Part shown: positions 26,901 through 37,090 of the stretch, in pieces
How positions within the stretch are numbered: position 1 is the first letter of the stretch
How the letters are laid out: each line of letters begins with the position of its first letter
Assembly (NCBI RefSeq): GCF_027744825.2
Contig: NC_071347.1
Location: 11,097,501 to 11,161,500, forward strand
Reading direction: 5' to 3'
DNA length: 64,000 bases
Source of the DNA: Synchiropus splendidus
Taxonomy: Eukaryota; Chordata; Actinopteri; Syngnathiformes; Callionymidae
The notes under the pieces: model-generated
What the model was told of the DNA's origin: nothing
What the model saw: the letters and a program-made list of their open reading frames with translations, nothing else
Databases searched by the model: none
Translations under genes and position numbers: made by a program

Positions 26901-29900
26901 TTTTTTGATGGCCAAAGTGTCACAGTGGACTTCAACTATGCTACAACATTAGCATGTAGCATTTAGCAAAGCCTTTTTTTTAAAAAAAGAAGATTACTTC
27001 AGTGATAATCCATTTAGTAAAGGGGTTAAAGAATTTAAAAACTTAAAATTAAGAACATTCAAAAACTTTAAAAAAAAATAAATTTAAAATTATTCATAAG
27101 AAGGAGTTTGCAAGTATGACTACGTCTTATTTTGAGCCAAATGCATTTCAAAATAAATGAATAAATATTCAAGACCTGGAAAAAAATGGAAATAAATAAA
27201 ATAAATTTCACAAAGAAATTAAGCTTGATATAATACATCTGACAATTCATAAATATTCATAATATATACAAAATACCAATGAATAAAAAGGCAACTTTTT
27301 ACATGCCGATGTCATAAACACAGGCATATACGGAATATAAACTGTAATACGAGCTAACCAAACATAATGTTATAAAACATGGCGCTCCATCATGTGGACA
27401 CACATTTTTCACTGCAGATAAAGTGAATGAAAGAAATTATAGTGTAATTACGAAAAGAGGACCATATAGACAAAAATAATGCCACGTCTCCTTCAAGCGT
27501 TGTTTAGCAGGTGCTCACCCACCAATATTACAAGTTCATTTATCCTTTTCTCTTAACTCTCTTACAGCAATTGAAGTTGACGATTGCATGTTAGCATGAC
27601 GCCGTGACACAAGAGGCATTTACCCAGAGAAGCGAATCATCCCCATCACCAGGTGGAACGGAAGACTATCAATAAAACTACCAGGTGGTGGATCAAATCA
27701 TAAAAATCACTGGGTGGTATATATCAAATCATTAAAAACACCAGATGGCGTGCATTAACATCCTGTGCCCCCGTAGGCAAAGGGGTGGGAACGTGACGGA
27801 TATAAAAGAGAGGGGACTAATTATCCCAACAGTTCAACGTGATGCTATTATCTTTAAAAGGAAGATGGAATGCCGTTTGATGACAGTAATATCCGTGGTC
27901 GTGACGCTGACCCTGCTCTTCATGTCCACCTACACCCAGTGGGAAGAGAGCTGAGGTCACGGCTGTCACTTAGCTATTATTATCTTCCCCGTTCGTACAT
28001 ATATTAAGGAACATGAGAAGCATCCAGATAAAGAAGGTGAATAATTCAAAGTACACCAGTGAGTCTGTGTTCATAAAGTTGGGTAGACAGTAAAACAACA
28101 ATGTATAAGCCCACAGGCAAAGAGTTGTACCACATAAAAGTGGATAATTTGAATCAACCCAGGAACTTTATTGCAAATTAACCCTCTCGGTAACGTTTTG
28201 ACATAGTAAACTATCAACTCCACCACGGAGGGAGAGCAACGCCACATACTTTTAAGCGTCCATTAATCTATCAAAACATTCTAACACCATCCGTCCATGT
28301 GTTTTATTTGTCTGTAAAATAGCAGTTAATGATTTAACATATTTCTTTATGTGGGTTTCATCTTTAGGAGAGTTTTTAATTTCTATTTTAGTGTGCCACC
28401 GTAAATAGCATTTTTATGTCGTTAATAAAATAAAAACAAAAGACTGCAAAGATTGCAGCCAAAATAATTTATTTTCAGCGATTGAGCATTAAAGCTTCAT
28501 TGAAGTCATCAACTTGAAAAAGTCATGTTTTGTTTTCTCCATCGTAATTTTTACCTACTGTTATGGTTCTTCATCACGCTTGTTTTAGCATTTGAAATAT
28601 CTTTAATAGTCCAATTCAAATGACCTGTGAGCTGAGGTAGGAGGTGGAAGTGGTGCTACAGCAGGGACAGTCTGGCTCACGCGTCGGTCAGCAAGGAGGC
28701 AGTGTACATAGGATCCGGGTAGTAATCCTTCCCAGCTCGATGGGTGAGAGCTGAGTGACCCCCTGAATACGTTTTTTGTCCATTGTACATTATGCCCCAT
28801 TCAAAGTTTTTGTTATGGTGAACATGTTCATTGTTTACTTAAATGAAATTATAATAATATTCAACCACTATCTTGATAGGTTTATGAAAAGATGGATTCT
28901 AAATGGGATGTGTTGTAATTATTATGTATTTATTGTTGTTTATTTTTAAAATTATAGATTTCGATTGGAATAATTTGTCTTTTGTTTCTTTAAACAAGCA
29001 CGTTCCATATTTTTAAATCTCGGTTCACGACACAGTCACCTTTGCCGCCATGGGTCTTTCGTGCCATCAATAAAAGCAACAGCAGCACATTGTAAGTCTT
29101 TAGAATAGAAAAAAAGCTTTCTCTTTCAGTACATTCAGCAGTTAAGTGTCAGGTGTTCACTGTAGTAGACATCATTGTATCTCTGTGAAGAATGTTATGA
29201 TCAGTGTAGTTATTGAGGGGAAGAAAATGCATATTTTTGTTTTTCATTTTGAAATGTGTTTGCGTTGAAAAACTGAGATTCATGTGTCATGCATGGTTTG
29301 ATAAACAAATTTGATGTTTGTACCTGAGACTGGAGATGAAGGTTGTGTTCGAGGGTCCACGGTTCCACCATGGTGAGGCTTCCCTGACTCTGTCAGCGTC
29401 TCACTCTGTCCAGCATGACTCAGGCTGCCCCGGCTGCTGGGTCTGCTGATGTCGCTGGCCTCTGGATCAGCCTGGCTCACTTTCCCTCTATCTTCAAGGG
29501 GATGTCTTTGTGACATGAAGGTGGAGCTCGGCTGGTTGGGCTCGTCTTTAGGATTGTAGAGTTGCTGTTCGACAGGCAGCCCAGGTGTCATGATCTGCCA
29601 GCCGGGGTAACTGCTGCTGCTGAGGGCATCTCTGTTTGCGATGACCCTCTGCAGATAGTCCAGATTGCCGGAGTTCAGTGGTGAGGAAAGATGGGTTAGA
29701 CCCATCAAAGAACAACTCTTTTCATCTGCTACAGGTGTTTGACCAGAGGAAACCATTCTCCCCAGCATGTCTTTGACCTTCAGATCAACACCTGCCGAGG
29801 CCAGAATCTGGTTATAATCTGTCTGGTCAACTCTGTCAGCCATGAGGAACCTGTGGGGAATGCGTGAGATGTACTCGGAATAGAGATTGCTGTGAGCATC

Positions 29901-30920
29901 TTGTGAGAGACTGCGCATGTTCGCCGAGTTGTCGAACTCAGCAGGAAGATTGCTCTTTGAAGCCAGCTTATTGAGGTGGACCTTCATGTGGTTCTTGAGA
30001 AACCAGGGCTCTTTGAAACGTCGCCCACAGATCTGACAGCTGTGCTCAAATGAGTCCTTGTGTTTCCTCATGTGGCCCTTGAGGAACCAAGCCTGACTGA
30101 AAGTTTGGCCACAAATCTCGCAGGGAAATTCACCAATGGGCTTCCCCTTGTCACTGGCCCCAATCAGAGGTTTAGGTCCCGCAGCAGACTCGGTGGGGGT
30201 GATGTGTGCTGTCTCCACGTGGCCGATGAGCTCCTCCTCGTGTGAAGCGGCAAACTCACACAAGGTGCATTTGTACGGTTTGTGGAGGATTCGAATGTGG
30301 CGCTCCAGCTCCTGCTGCTTCCTGAACTTGCCCTTACAGAATGAGCAGCGAAAACCCGCCGGTTGAGGATTGACTTGCTCCTCAGGGGTGACTGAGGAGT
30401 TCGGAGAAGTCGACGTTTGCTTCGCCGCCTTGACGGAGTTGTTTATCAGCTGGCTTTGTATTTGAGACAATTGGGTTTGCTGAATTTGGGACATGATGGA
30501 TGTTTGCTGGCCCGCTCGCATCTGGCGGTCCCGGAGTATGGCCCTCTCCTCCAGCTCGTGAAGCAGCCTGTTCTCCTCTCTAATCCGCCCACGTCCTTTA
30601 CCCAAAATGCCCTGCTTGTGAGTACGAAGGTGGATCTTCAGATTGCCTTTCTGAGCCGCCCGGTGGTCGCAGTAAGGGCATTTGAATGGCTTCTCACCAG
30701 TGTGCGTTCGCATGTGAAGCGACAGGATGCTGTTAAAACGAAAGCGCTTCCCACACAGCGGGCAGGGATACTTCCGGTTCTTGCGGTTGTCATCCTGCGC
30801 GGAGTTCACGTGAGAGATCAGGCTTTGATTGGGAACCCGGAAGAAATGAGAGAGCTCAACTCTTCCATTCATGCCATTGAGGAGCCTGGCGTCCATGATT
30901 TGATTGGCCAGAAGTGCCAT
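4216..30920 (-). CDS. znf536: ZNF536-like C2H2 zinc-finger transcriptional repressor (3 coding exons)
   Basis: Exons are 29324-30920, 16963-17688 and 4216-4454, read on the minus strand. Every junction is phase 1 with GT-AG borders, giving 2562 nt and 853 residues. Classical C2H2 fingers lie at about residues 51-73, 79-101, 190-213, 217-239, 265-287 and 293-315, and a last one at about 779-802. The sequence around fingers 1-2 (YPCPLCGKRF, HRAAQKGNLKIHLRTH, REENRLLHELEERAILRD) and the EPLDLSVKP block match what I know of ZNF536, a nuclear repressor of neuronal differentiation. PLDLS (638-642) is a CtBP-binding type motif. Human ZNF536 is about 1300 residues with further fingers between fingers 6 and the PLDLS block; I find none here. 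The start is ATG 30920, because an in-frame TAA lies about 22 codons upstream with no ATG between. URI1 lies upstream on the same strand, as in human. A poly(A) signal lies at 4049-4054. The family assignment is solid; whether this is one of two teleost duplicates cannot be told here. Confidence 0.85.
4455..16962 (-). other. znf536: Intron 2 of the znf536-like gene (about 12.5 kb)
   Basis: GT-AG intron between exons B and C. It contains the large TGAG minisatellite (6219-9340), CA runs near 5277-5320 and 5930-5947, a CT run near 11720-11770, long AT-rich stretches (10.1-10.8 kb, 11.9-12.85 kb, 16.2-16.8 kb) and no coding exon that I can find. The part 15.1-15.43 kb is unique, balanced sequence that could be regulatory. 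Confidence 0.6.
6219..9340. repeat. Complex minisatellite: GTGA tracts alternating with a roughly 45 bp core
   Basis: About 35 units alternate a variable (GTGA)n tract with a core reading GAATTCATGATGCACTGACT, TATGCATCAGG and TATTTTGTCAGGTACT. Variants (ATTAGGTCTTTTG, TTTGTGATGTATTTTAGG) recur in the same order over a few hundred bp, so there is a higher-order pattern. The last part (9007-9340) is strongly decayed. Open frames on the minus strand (repeats of THSLTHS) are products of the repeat, not genes. Confidence 0.9.
16963..17688 (-). CDS. znf536: znf536-like coding exon B: PLDLS motif region
   Basis: The acceptor (CTCTGTCAG) precedes 17688 and the donor G|GTGAGT follows 16963. The exon supplies 241 codons (about residues 534-774) with no finger. 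It contains a Ser run (AGC repeats near 17560), a basic RPRSRED patch, the block EFEPLDLSVKPES and, near the end, GGVLAILRG, which resembles the C-terminal MLSVLRAY segment of human ZNF536. PLDLS fits the PxDLS consensus bound by the CtBP corepressor, which is an inference here. The first residues (G-ERLYKG) look like a finger linker (TGEKPYKC) that has lost its cysteines. In another frame the same DNA reads as a Pro/Ala-rich open frame, which is a shadow. Confidence 0.85.
20540..20720. promoter_or_regulatory. znf536: Candidate conserved non-coding element in intron 1
   Basis: Contains TTAATTTAATTCCATGCATA, TTATTGTTCTTCTTTAATGG (SOX-like), CAGTGATTCATCC and TGACCCTGAGGTAATTC in unique sequence. 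Confidence 0.25.
20929..20960. repeat. CA then TA microsatellite
   Basis: ACACACACACACA runs directly into TATATATATATATA. A second CA tract lies at 21808-21831. Confidence 0.85.
24858..25304. mobile_element. Foldback / MITE element with about 100 bp inverted arms
   Basis: The left arm starts TATGGTGGCCCCAAAGGGCA and the right arm, complemented, TACGGTGGCCCCGAAGGGCA. Similarity continues for roughly 100 bp (AAGAAAAGTA..., CACATTTAC...). CTATTG flanks both ends (24852-24857 and 25305-25310), consistent with a target-site duplication. The interior is a loose tandem array of ACAAAAACAGAAT-like units. There is no coding capacity, so the element is non-autonomous. Confidence 0.75.
26270..26530. 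promoter_or_regulatory. znf536: Candidate conserved non-coding element in intron 1
   Basis: A unique stretch with GTGTTAATTAATCTGTCATT (homeodomain and MEIS-like), GCTAAACAATGCGC, CATTGACTAAAGCAATGACG, CCTTTACAATGAATTAG and CATGCTTAATATTGACTG. No coding frame survives. Confidence 0.3.
29324..30920 (-). CDS. znf536: znf536-like coding exon A: start codon and fingers 1-6
   Basis: This exon encodes 532 residues plus one base. It holds six C2H2 fingers in three pairs: 1-2 joined by a TGEKP linker, 3-4 joined by the short HKPYK linker, and 5-6, both with the FSQAWFLKGHMRKH/FKEPWFLKNHMKVH style. A conserved non-finger segment (DAHSNLYSEY onward, about 341-470) follows. A Ser/Pro-rich tail ends in the donor CAG|GTACAA at 29324. 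Reading past the donor meets a stop 14 codons later, so an unspliced message would make a 546-residue short form. The exon has a good acceptor (pyrimidine tract then CAG) at 31093-31094, so about 172 nt of 5' untranslated sequence precede the ATG. An antisense open frame over this exon is a shadow. Confidence 0.9.
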
Positions 30921-31092
30921 CTGGCTTGTGGTTGGATGAGTGGACAGGCTAATGAAGCTGTCCTTTCCAAAGTCTGGCTGATGTTACAGTGCGGTGGTCA
31001 AGGGTGTCAGTCTCGGACAGGTTCGCGCGTAAACAGCCAAGTTTATGCCGTCAGCTGGTGCTTAGTTAACTGGAACAGGGCCCACGAAAGAC
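30921..31092 (-). other. znf536: 5' untranslated part of znf536-like exon A
   Basis: The stretch runs from the acceptor (TTCTTCTCAG, ending at 31093) to the ATG. In the ATG frame it reads ...TTSQ directly before MALLANQ. Human ZNF536 also has SQ before MALLANQ, but there inside the protein. An in-frame TAA upstream and no earlier ATG make it untranslated here, unless another upstream exon splices to a closer acceptor. Confidence 0.55.
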
Positions 31093-31609
31093 CTGAGAAG
31101 AGAAGACAGAGAACATCAGGAGGCGTCAGTGGTGAAATCCAAGATGCTTCATATTTGTGATCTGATCTCCAAAACAATTCCTCAAATCCATACATGATCA
31201 AAATGTATTGGCATCAGTGTACACGTGACGCGATGTGACTTTTTAATCCATTTGAGTTAGTGAAAACGTCTTGGCATGAATCCACTGTCCACAACTCCAC
31301 TGTTGGATTAACAATTGTTTGAATTGTTTGTTTGTAAGATTTTCTCCTCTCCACAGAACCTCTGGAGTGTCCAGCGTAGCCGAGGAAACTCAGATGGCTT
31401 CTAACAGAGGTGTTGCAGATCGACTCTGAGCCTCTCTTGGAACACCACGCTGCTCAACCTATCTCAAATGGAAAGACCGTTTCGGCCCCTTATATCTTGT
31501 CAAAAAGTCGATTTCTCAGTGGGTCTAGTTATTTTGGTCACTTCATGAGGTTACATTGTTAAACCCAGTCTTGTATCTAGGCTCAGCTCTTTCTCACCAG
31601 TTATAGTAG

Positions 31610-31815
31610 GGGGCGACATAACTGAAATGGTTGAGTGGTCAAGCTGGTGACTTCACCACTCATGGTTCAGGTGGCTGCGTCACTTCCTACTGCCACCACT
31701 GTAAGATTGTGTGTGTGAATGGGTGACTTGGTACAAAGCGCTTCGGTTACTACTTTATTCCACTACTTATTTGACTACTTTATTCTCAACTACGGTTGTG
31801 AGAATAAACCATTTA
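31610..31815 (+). mobile_element. tRNA-derived SINE-like repeat
   Basis: A tRNA-like head (GGTTGAGTGGTCAAGCTGG, then GGTTCAGGTGG as a degenerate B box) is followed by GTGTGTGAATGGGTGACTTG and AAAGCGCTTCGG. That tail is typical of teleost SINE/LINE 3' ends. Confidence 0.5.
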
Positions 31816-33904
31816 CCAGAATAGAGTGAGACCTCATTATGCAGCCACCTCCCTCACTCATGAATGGGCTTGCAGGAGGAGAACCGTGGTCTTGGACCTT
31901 GAGCATGTGCAAACACATGGCCCAGGCTCCAGATCTCACCTGCCATATCATTTCATGAGGCCAATAGTTGAAACTAAATCAACATTTGACGTGAAACTCT
32001 TTGTTTAGATGTTTGACACCACTGACTGATGGATTCCTAGTCCAGGCCACTTCACACGTGGATGCAAACTGCAACATTTGCAGGCCCCTAGTTCTCCATC
32101 CTGAGGTCACCAAACTGAAAAGTCCTGACATCTGACGGTGTAAGAAAAATGGCCTTGAAATTTAGAAAACAAACTTCAATCATTTCCAGAAATGGTGGCC
32201 AGACACAAACAGTATAAATTTGCTTTCACGTTGTTATCAATACATGAATCCTGTGACGGAGATGTAAAGATTACAGATATTGTGTAGAAGTTGTGTTTGC
32301 TTTTTACTTTTTCCCAACTGTTTCAAGTGTTTTTTTGCTGTCATATTGTATTTGTGACCACCGGTCACTACAAGACTAACCTAAATCTTATCGACAGACA
32401 GGTTCAATTTTGATTCCACCACGTCACCATTAAAGCCGATGCACACGTGAAGCAAGAGAGGTAGTTACACTCACTTTTCAACTTCAATGTGATGCCAGTG
32501 ATGCAAGAAAAATAGGTCAGGAAATAGAGCAAGGTTGGTTTTGACTGTTCATCCTGTCTTAAGTACACATGTGGTTTTAGATTATTGTTGGAGGCTGTAA
32601 AAATGCTGATTAAGTCGAACCACAAAGGCTTCCTCAACAAATACTTCGTCTTTACTAAAAGGGTAAAGTGAGATTCTCTGTACTGACACATAATACAGTG
32701 ATCATCAAAGACTTTCTGCTTCGACTTGTGCTTCCTTCCCAGCTCCCAAACAAGAGAATTTAAAGGTAGCGTCGCTGTTTTTCAGCAGGTCTGTTAATTA
32801 TGCTAATTTGAATCAAACCTTTTACATGATAATTATGTCACCGGGAAGAAATAAACAACTTAATGATGCTGAAATGCAAACTAAAATTAGAGGGGAAATA
32901 CTGAAATGGAAAAGCTGCAATATGCTCCACTTTTCTGACGCCCAGCTGCAGTATTCCAGCAGCAAAACAAAGCTTCAGATTCACATTGCGCTACAATGGT
33001 AGAGGTCACACAAGCCAGGCCGCGCGCAGCTTTACAGCAGCACCAAAGGGCACAGAACAAAGCCGGCACTGTCCACGCTGAATTAACACAAGCTTACATC
33101 ACCCTGGACCGCAACACGGGTCAGTCATGAAAATGATGTACACAAAAACCCAACAGATAACAGCCGCCGCGCAGGGACCATCGCGCAGTGCTGATGGGAA
33201 AAATATTCCTGACTTTTCAAAACAATAGTTCCACATAGCATAGTCCGGTCATCTACTCCAGAGGAGTGACCCAAAAAGCACAAACACAACTCCACTCAAC
33301 TTAGAACACAAAGTCAAGTGCTGATTTCGGGATTTCCATCAGCAACTGTGAAACTAGAAGAGCTGAAAATACTACAGGAAGTGGAAACATAAAAGTGAAA
33401 GTTAAAGTGGCCTATCCAGCTCAAATGATGAAGTAGACCGTAAATAGTGTTCTGGACTCACTGCAACACTTAGTTATGATGTGATGTTGAAGACGTCCTG
33501 ATCACAGCTCCTGTTCTGATTGGTCAAGTTCTCACCGCCTTTTTGTTCACCACTCTGCTTTATGAATTGAGTCTTATCATATTCAGTGGATTGAAACGGC
33601 AAACAAGAACAGCAATTCTTTCATATCAGATGCAAGTAGTCTCATCGATCCTGTAGCTTTTTTCAGAGCTAGAATAAAAAAAGTTGGTTCTTTTTTTTTT
33701 CGTTCATTCCACAAATTCTGAATATTTTCTTTCTGTGTAAAATAAAAACTAATTAAAAAAAAGTGTCTCTCTCAATTTTCTGTCAGGTATTGATCAGTAT
33801 CGTAAACAACAAATAAGTGGAGCAGCTCCGCGTTCCTTTTCTTCTCCTCAAGATTGATCAGTTTGTTGTTAAAAACAGGGTCTTAGTTCATAGCTAGGGT
33901 GACT

Positions 33905-34365
33905 CACATGTAGGGATGTAAGAAAATATCGATATGCTCAAACATTGCGATATTGATTCTGCAATATTACAGTAATACTTTTGCTGAAAATATTCCTGTT
34001 GGCTATATAGATGTTTCGTACATAAATACTTGGCTATGCTGCTGCATTTGTGACGTGTTTTATATTGATGTTTTCTTTCTGCACATTTGAGGCAAGGAAG
34101 CTGTTCATTCCACTGTTGGAATGCAAAATGAAACTGAAAGAGTAACTGGACTGACTTCATAACAATAAACTTGTTTTCAAGCAGATAATATTTTGATGTA
34201 TGATTTGATTTTTTTTCCCCTAAAAATGACAGGACTTGTTAAACTACACATATTGTTTGCAATATTATTGCAGAACTTATAGTATCACAATGTATAGTAT
34301 CAGCACTCCTGTATCTGGATACGTATCACAAGATACCTGTCAATACACAGCGCTACTCATATGCA
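33905..34365. mobile_element. Possible decayed DNA transposon with ATCGATAT ends
   Basis: The sequence starts TAGGGATGTAAGAAAATATC, and the far side carries GTATCACAATGTATAGTATC and GATACGTATCACAAGATACC. These are diverged inverted strings seen in ATATCGAT-type fish repeats. No coding frame. Confidence 0.3.
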
Positions 34366-34929
34366 GAGGGTTTTGTTTATTTACAGATGTACAAATATTT
34401 TGAAAATAGTGCTACATTAAGGACTATGAGTAATTGATTATTTGAAAGGCACTGTATTTTACTTTTTGGAAATAAGTTGAGGACTTTACATGAATTTATT
34501 TTTATTTATTTATTTATTTTTTAAATAAAAATACTCGATTGTGAAATATTATTGGAATCCAAACTGAATTTTCTGGCAGGTTGTATTTTTATTTTTAATG
34601 CTAAAGTAACTTTCATTCTAAAAAAAATATCACCTATTCTATTAGTACATTGACTTTTAGCACTTTAGTTCTCTGCACAGTCCATCCACTCTTCAGTAAT
34701 TCAAATATGGTTTGCCTTCATGTCAAACCTGTCCAGGCATCTTAACTGCGCAATGTGCTACATTCTTTCCAATATGAAGACACACTGGATCAATTATTAT
34801 TGATGTAATTCGTCTGACTGCAGCATGAAGATTTCCCCCTTTTAAAGGTCCATGCATTTCCCCCACTTAAACGTCATCTAAACTAAAGTTGTCTGTGTTG
34901 ACAGCACCTGCCGCTGGTTCGGTTGCTCC

Positions 34930-35300
34930 TGAACCATAACAGGCGGCATGGAAATGATAAACACAGATAAAAGCCGTGCGGCCACAGCTGTTGAGAGCGG
35001 CACGTCGGCTCCGAGCTGAGATCAATGTAAAGATTCGGCTCAGATCTAATCACATCTGACAGATAGCGATGCGGCGGCTGATATTAGAAAACACTCCACA
35101 TTTCCTAAATTGACATTCCGGGGATTAACTTTGCATTGTACAGCGGCTGGATATCACCACGAGGGCTGTAGCCAGTCAGATGAATTCAGACTGCTTTGAG
35201 TCAAATTGATCAGAGGGTGAGGCGAGAAATACGGTTGGATATTAATAATCAAGCATCTCTAAGAGTATTTCTAAAACATTAAACAAAGCATTTCCGGAGC
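34930..35300. promoter_or_regulatory. Candidate conserved non-coding element
   Basis: A unique stretch with closely packed motifs such as AGATAAAAGCCG, CAGCTGTTGA, CTAATCACATCTGACAG (MEIS/TALE-like), GACAGATAG and GGATATTAATAATCAAGC, and without repeat or coding signal. Confidence 0.3.
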
Positions 35301-36360
35301 TAGTACCCTCTTAAACATTCCATCTAGACGCCAGTGGAATAGCAATCTTTTAAGTTTTGTGGCTGCTGCGTCGAGTCAGCGAGGATGGATGGACAATATT
35401 GTAAATCTATTGTGAGGTGACGCAGGAATGAAGCACATGAATTAGATTTATAGATCACAAGTGCATATTTCTTTTTTTTACGGCACTTGCAAAGCATTAA
35501 TAATTTGTTTGCTTGGTTGAGCAGAGAAACTGACTGCAGCACAAACTGTAAGCTCTCTAATGCCGCCTCACAACAAAAGAGCAGATTAAGATGCCGGCGC
35601 AGAGTGCGTGTCTTATTCATAACTAATCTTTCGTTGAAAATGTGTTTCAATATTAGTTCAAATACAAATGAAGGTGACCTCCGAGGTCATCGAAATCCTC
35701 TCCTGCAGGTTGGCGACAATAGAGACCGGCGCAGACAGAAGCGGCCGCGACGTCAACAGGAACTGTCATGAGGGGACCTGAAATCTATTCCCAGTACAAA
35801 AAACATTTTTTAAAAAAGAGTAGTCGCTTAGTGAAAGAAACACTAAGATGATGGGGAAATCAGATGTTATTGAATTAGAATCCGTGCTTATCCTAAACAT
35901 GCACTTAAAGTGGGTTAACTGATTGAAAAAGCTCAATATTACATGCATAGTTTTTAATAATGTTCAATACAACTCACTAAATAGTATAGAAAAATAAATA
36001 TCAATTCTTAAAAAAAACTCAAAAAGGCAAGAAAATCTCAAGAAATAATGTGAAAACAAGTTGAGTAGGCACAGTATTATGTTTTAAGAGTATTATAAGA
36101 ATATGGATATAAGTCAATGCAATGAGCGAAAGCTATTATAACTAAATAAAAAATAAATAATTTAATGAAACATTTTTAAGACAACTGATAATATTGCTTA
36201 GGGAAGAATGCCAACTAAATAACTGAGAAACAAAAGAAAATTTCAGAAAAAAAAGATGATGTTTGACATAATGGTAGATGGATAGATTGGCTCAACAAGT
36301 TGTTTTAGAAATATGTGCAGAGTAGATAAAAAAAATCATTTAAACTAGAAATACTCTGAT

Positions 36361-37090
36361 CAGGGTTTTTGGTGCCGTTCGCCGATACCGACCAGCCAGA
36401 GTGCCGATCACCACAGATCACAGATCAAAAAAAAATAAATACTAACAACTAAAAACTGAAAGACATTTAATTTGACGTAAAACGTGGCAGTTTGGTGAAT
36501 TTCTTGAGACTTTGCTATGTCCCTGAAATATTTACATCCTGGCCACTTGCAGTAGGAAAGCGCTGCTTTTATGAAACTCTCCACTCTGGGCCTTTTCAAC
36601 AGTTTCAGAATCAGGCTGACGCACACTGCACCCGACTCCAAAATGGCCACGGATCCAGTCATTTATATCTCTGCGTAAACAACAACTGAGAAAGGCAAGT
36701 CATCTAGCTTGGTGAAATTAACCGTTATTTCTTGTGCAATTCGTTCGAGCGTTCCGAATGTCCTGCTCGGAGCGGCGGGTATTGCTAAGCACTAGCTGCG
36801 CTAACAGCCTGCTGCACTGACAGCCTGCTGCTGAGGAACCAGCGGTCTCACTTTCATGAGCCCAGAAAACTCTCCGTGCTTCGTCTGCACAGCATTTTCC
36901 CGTGCATGTGCTGCAGGATGCAAACTTCACATGACAGATTGATCACAACCAGTGAGGCTTCATCTGAGCACCGGCTGTCACACGTGAACCTGTCACTGTG
37001 ATCAGCAGTGACAGGTTGTGATCGACATTCACTGATCACGCCGAAATCGGCCGATCACCATCGGTGACCGATCGATCGGATCAAGTTTTT
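36361..37090. mobile_element. Probable decayed hAT-like DNA transposon
   Basis: A left edge with CAGGGTTTTTGGTGCCG and CCGATACCGACC and a right edge rich in CGGCCGATCACC and GACCGATCGATCGG resemble fish hAT elements. A perfect 12 bp hairpin (AACCTGTCACTG, 36987-36998, with its complement at 37006-37017) lies near the right end. Boundaries and family are uncertain. Confidence 0.35.

Larger units (their letters stand above)
17689..29323 (-). other. znf536: Intron 1 of the znf536-like gene (about 11.6 kb)
   Basis: GT-AG intron between exons A and B. I looked for C2H2 exons on the minus strand and saw none. It holds a CA/TA microsatellite (20929-20960), a CA run (21808-21831), the 447 bp foldback element (24858-25304) and two conserved-element candidates (20.54-20.72 kb and 26.27-26.53 kb). 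Confidence 0.6.

Noticed and set aside
27745..27954. 69-codon plus-strand frame with a hydrophobic stretch (LMTVISVVVTLTLLFM)
   Set aside because: It resembles a signal or membrane segment, but it is short, unsupported by context and lies in the intron of the antisense gene.
30417..31160. 247-codon plus-strand open frame
   Set aside because: It lies antisense to znf536-like exon A; the minus strand has conserved zinc fingers, so this is a shadow.
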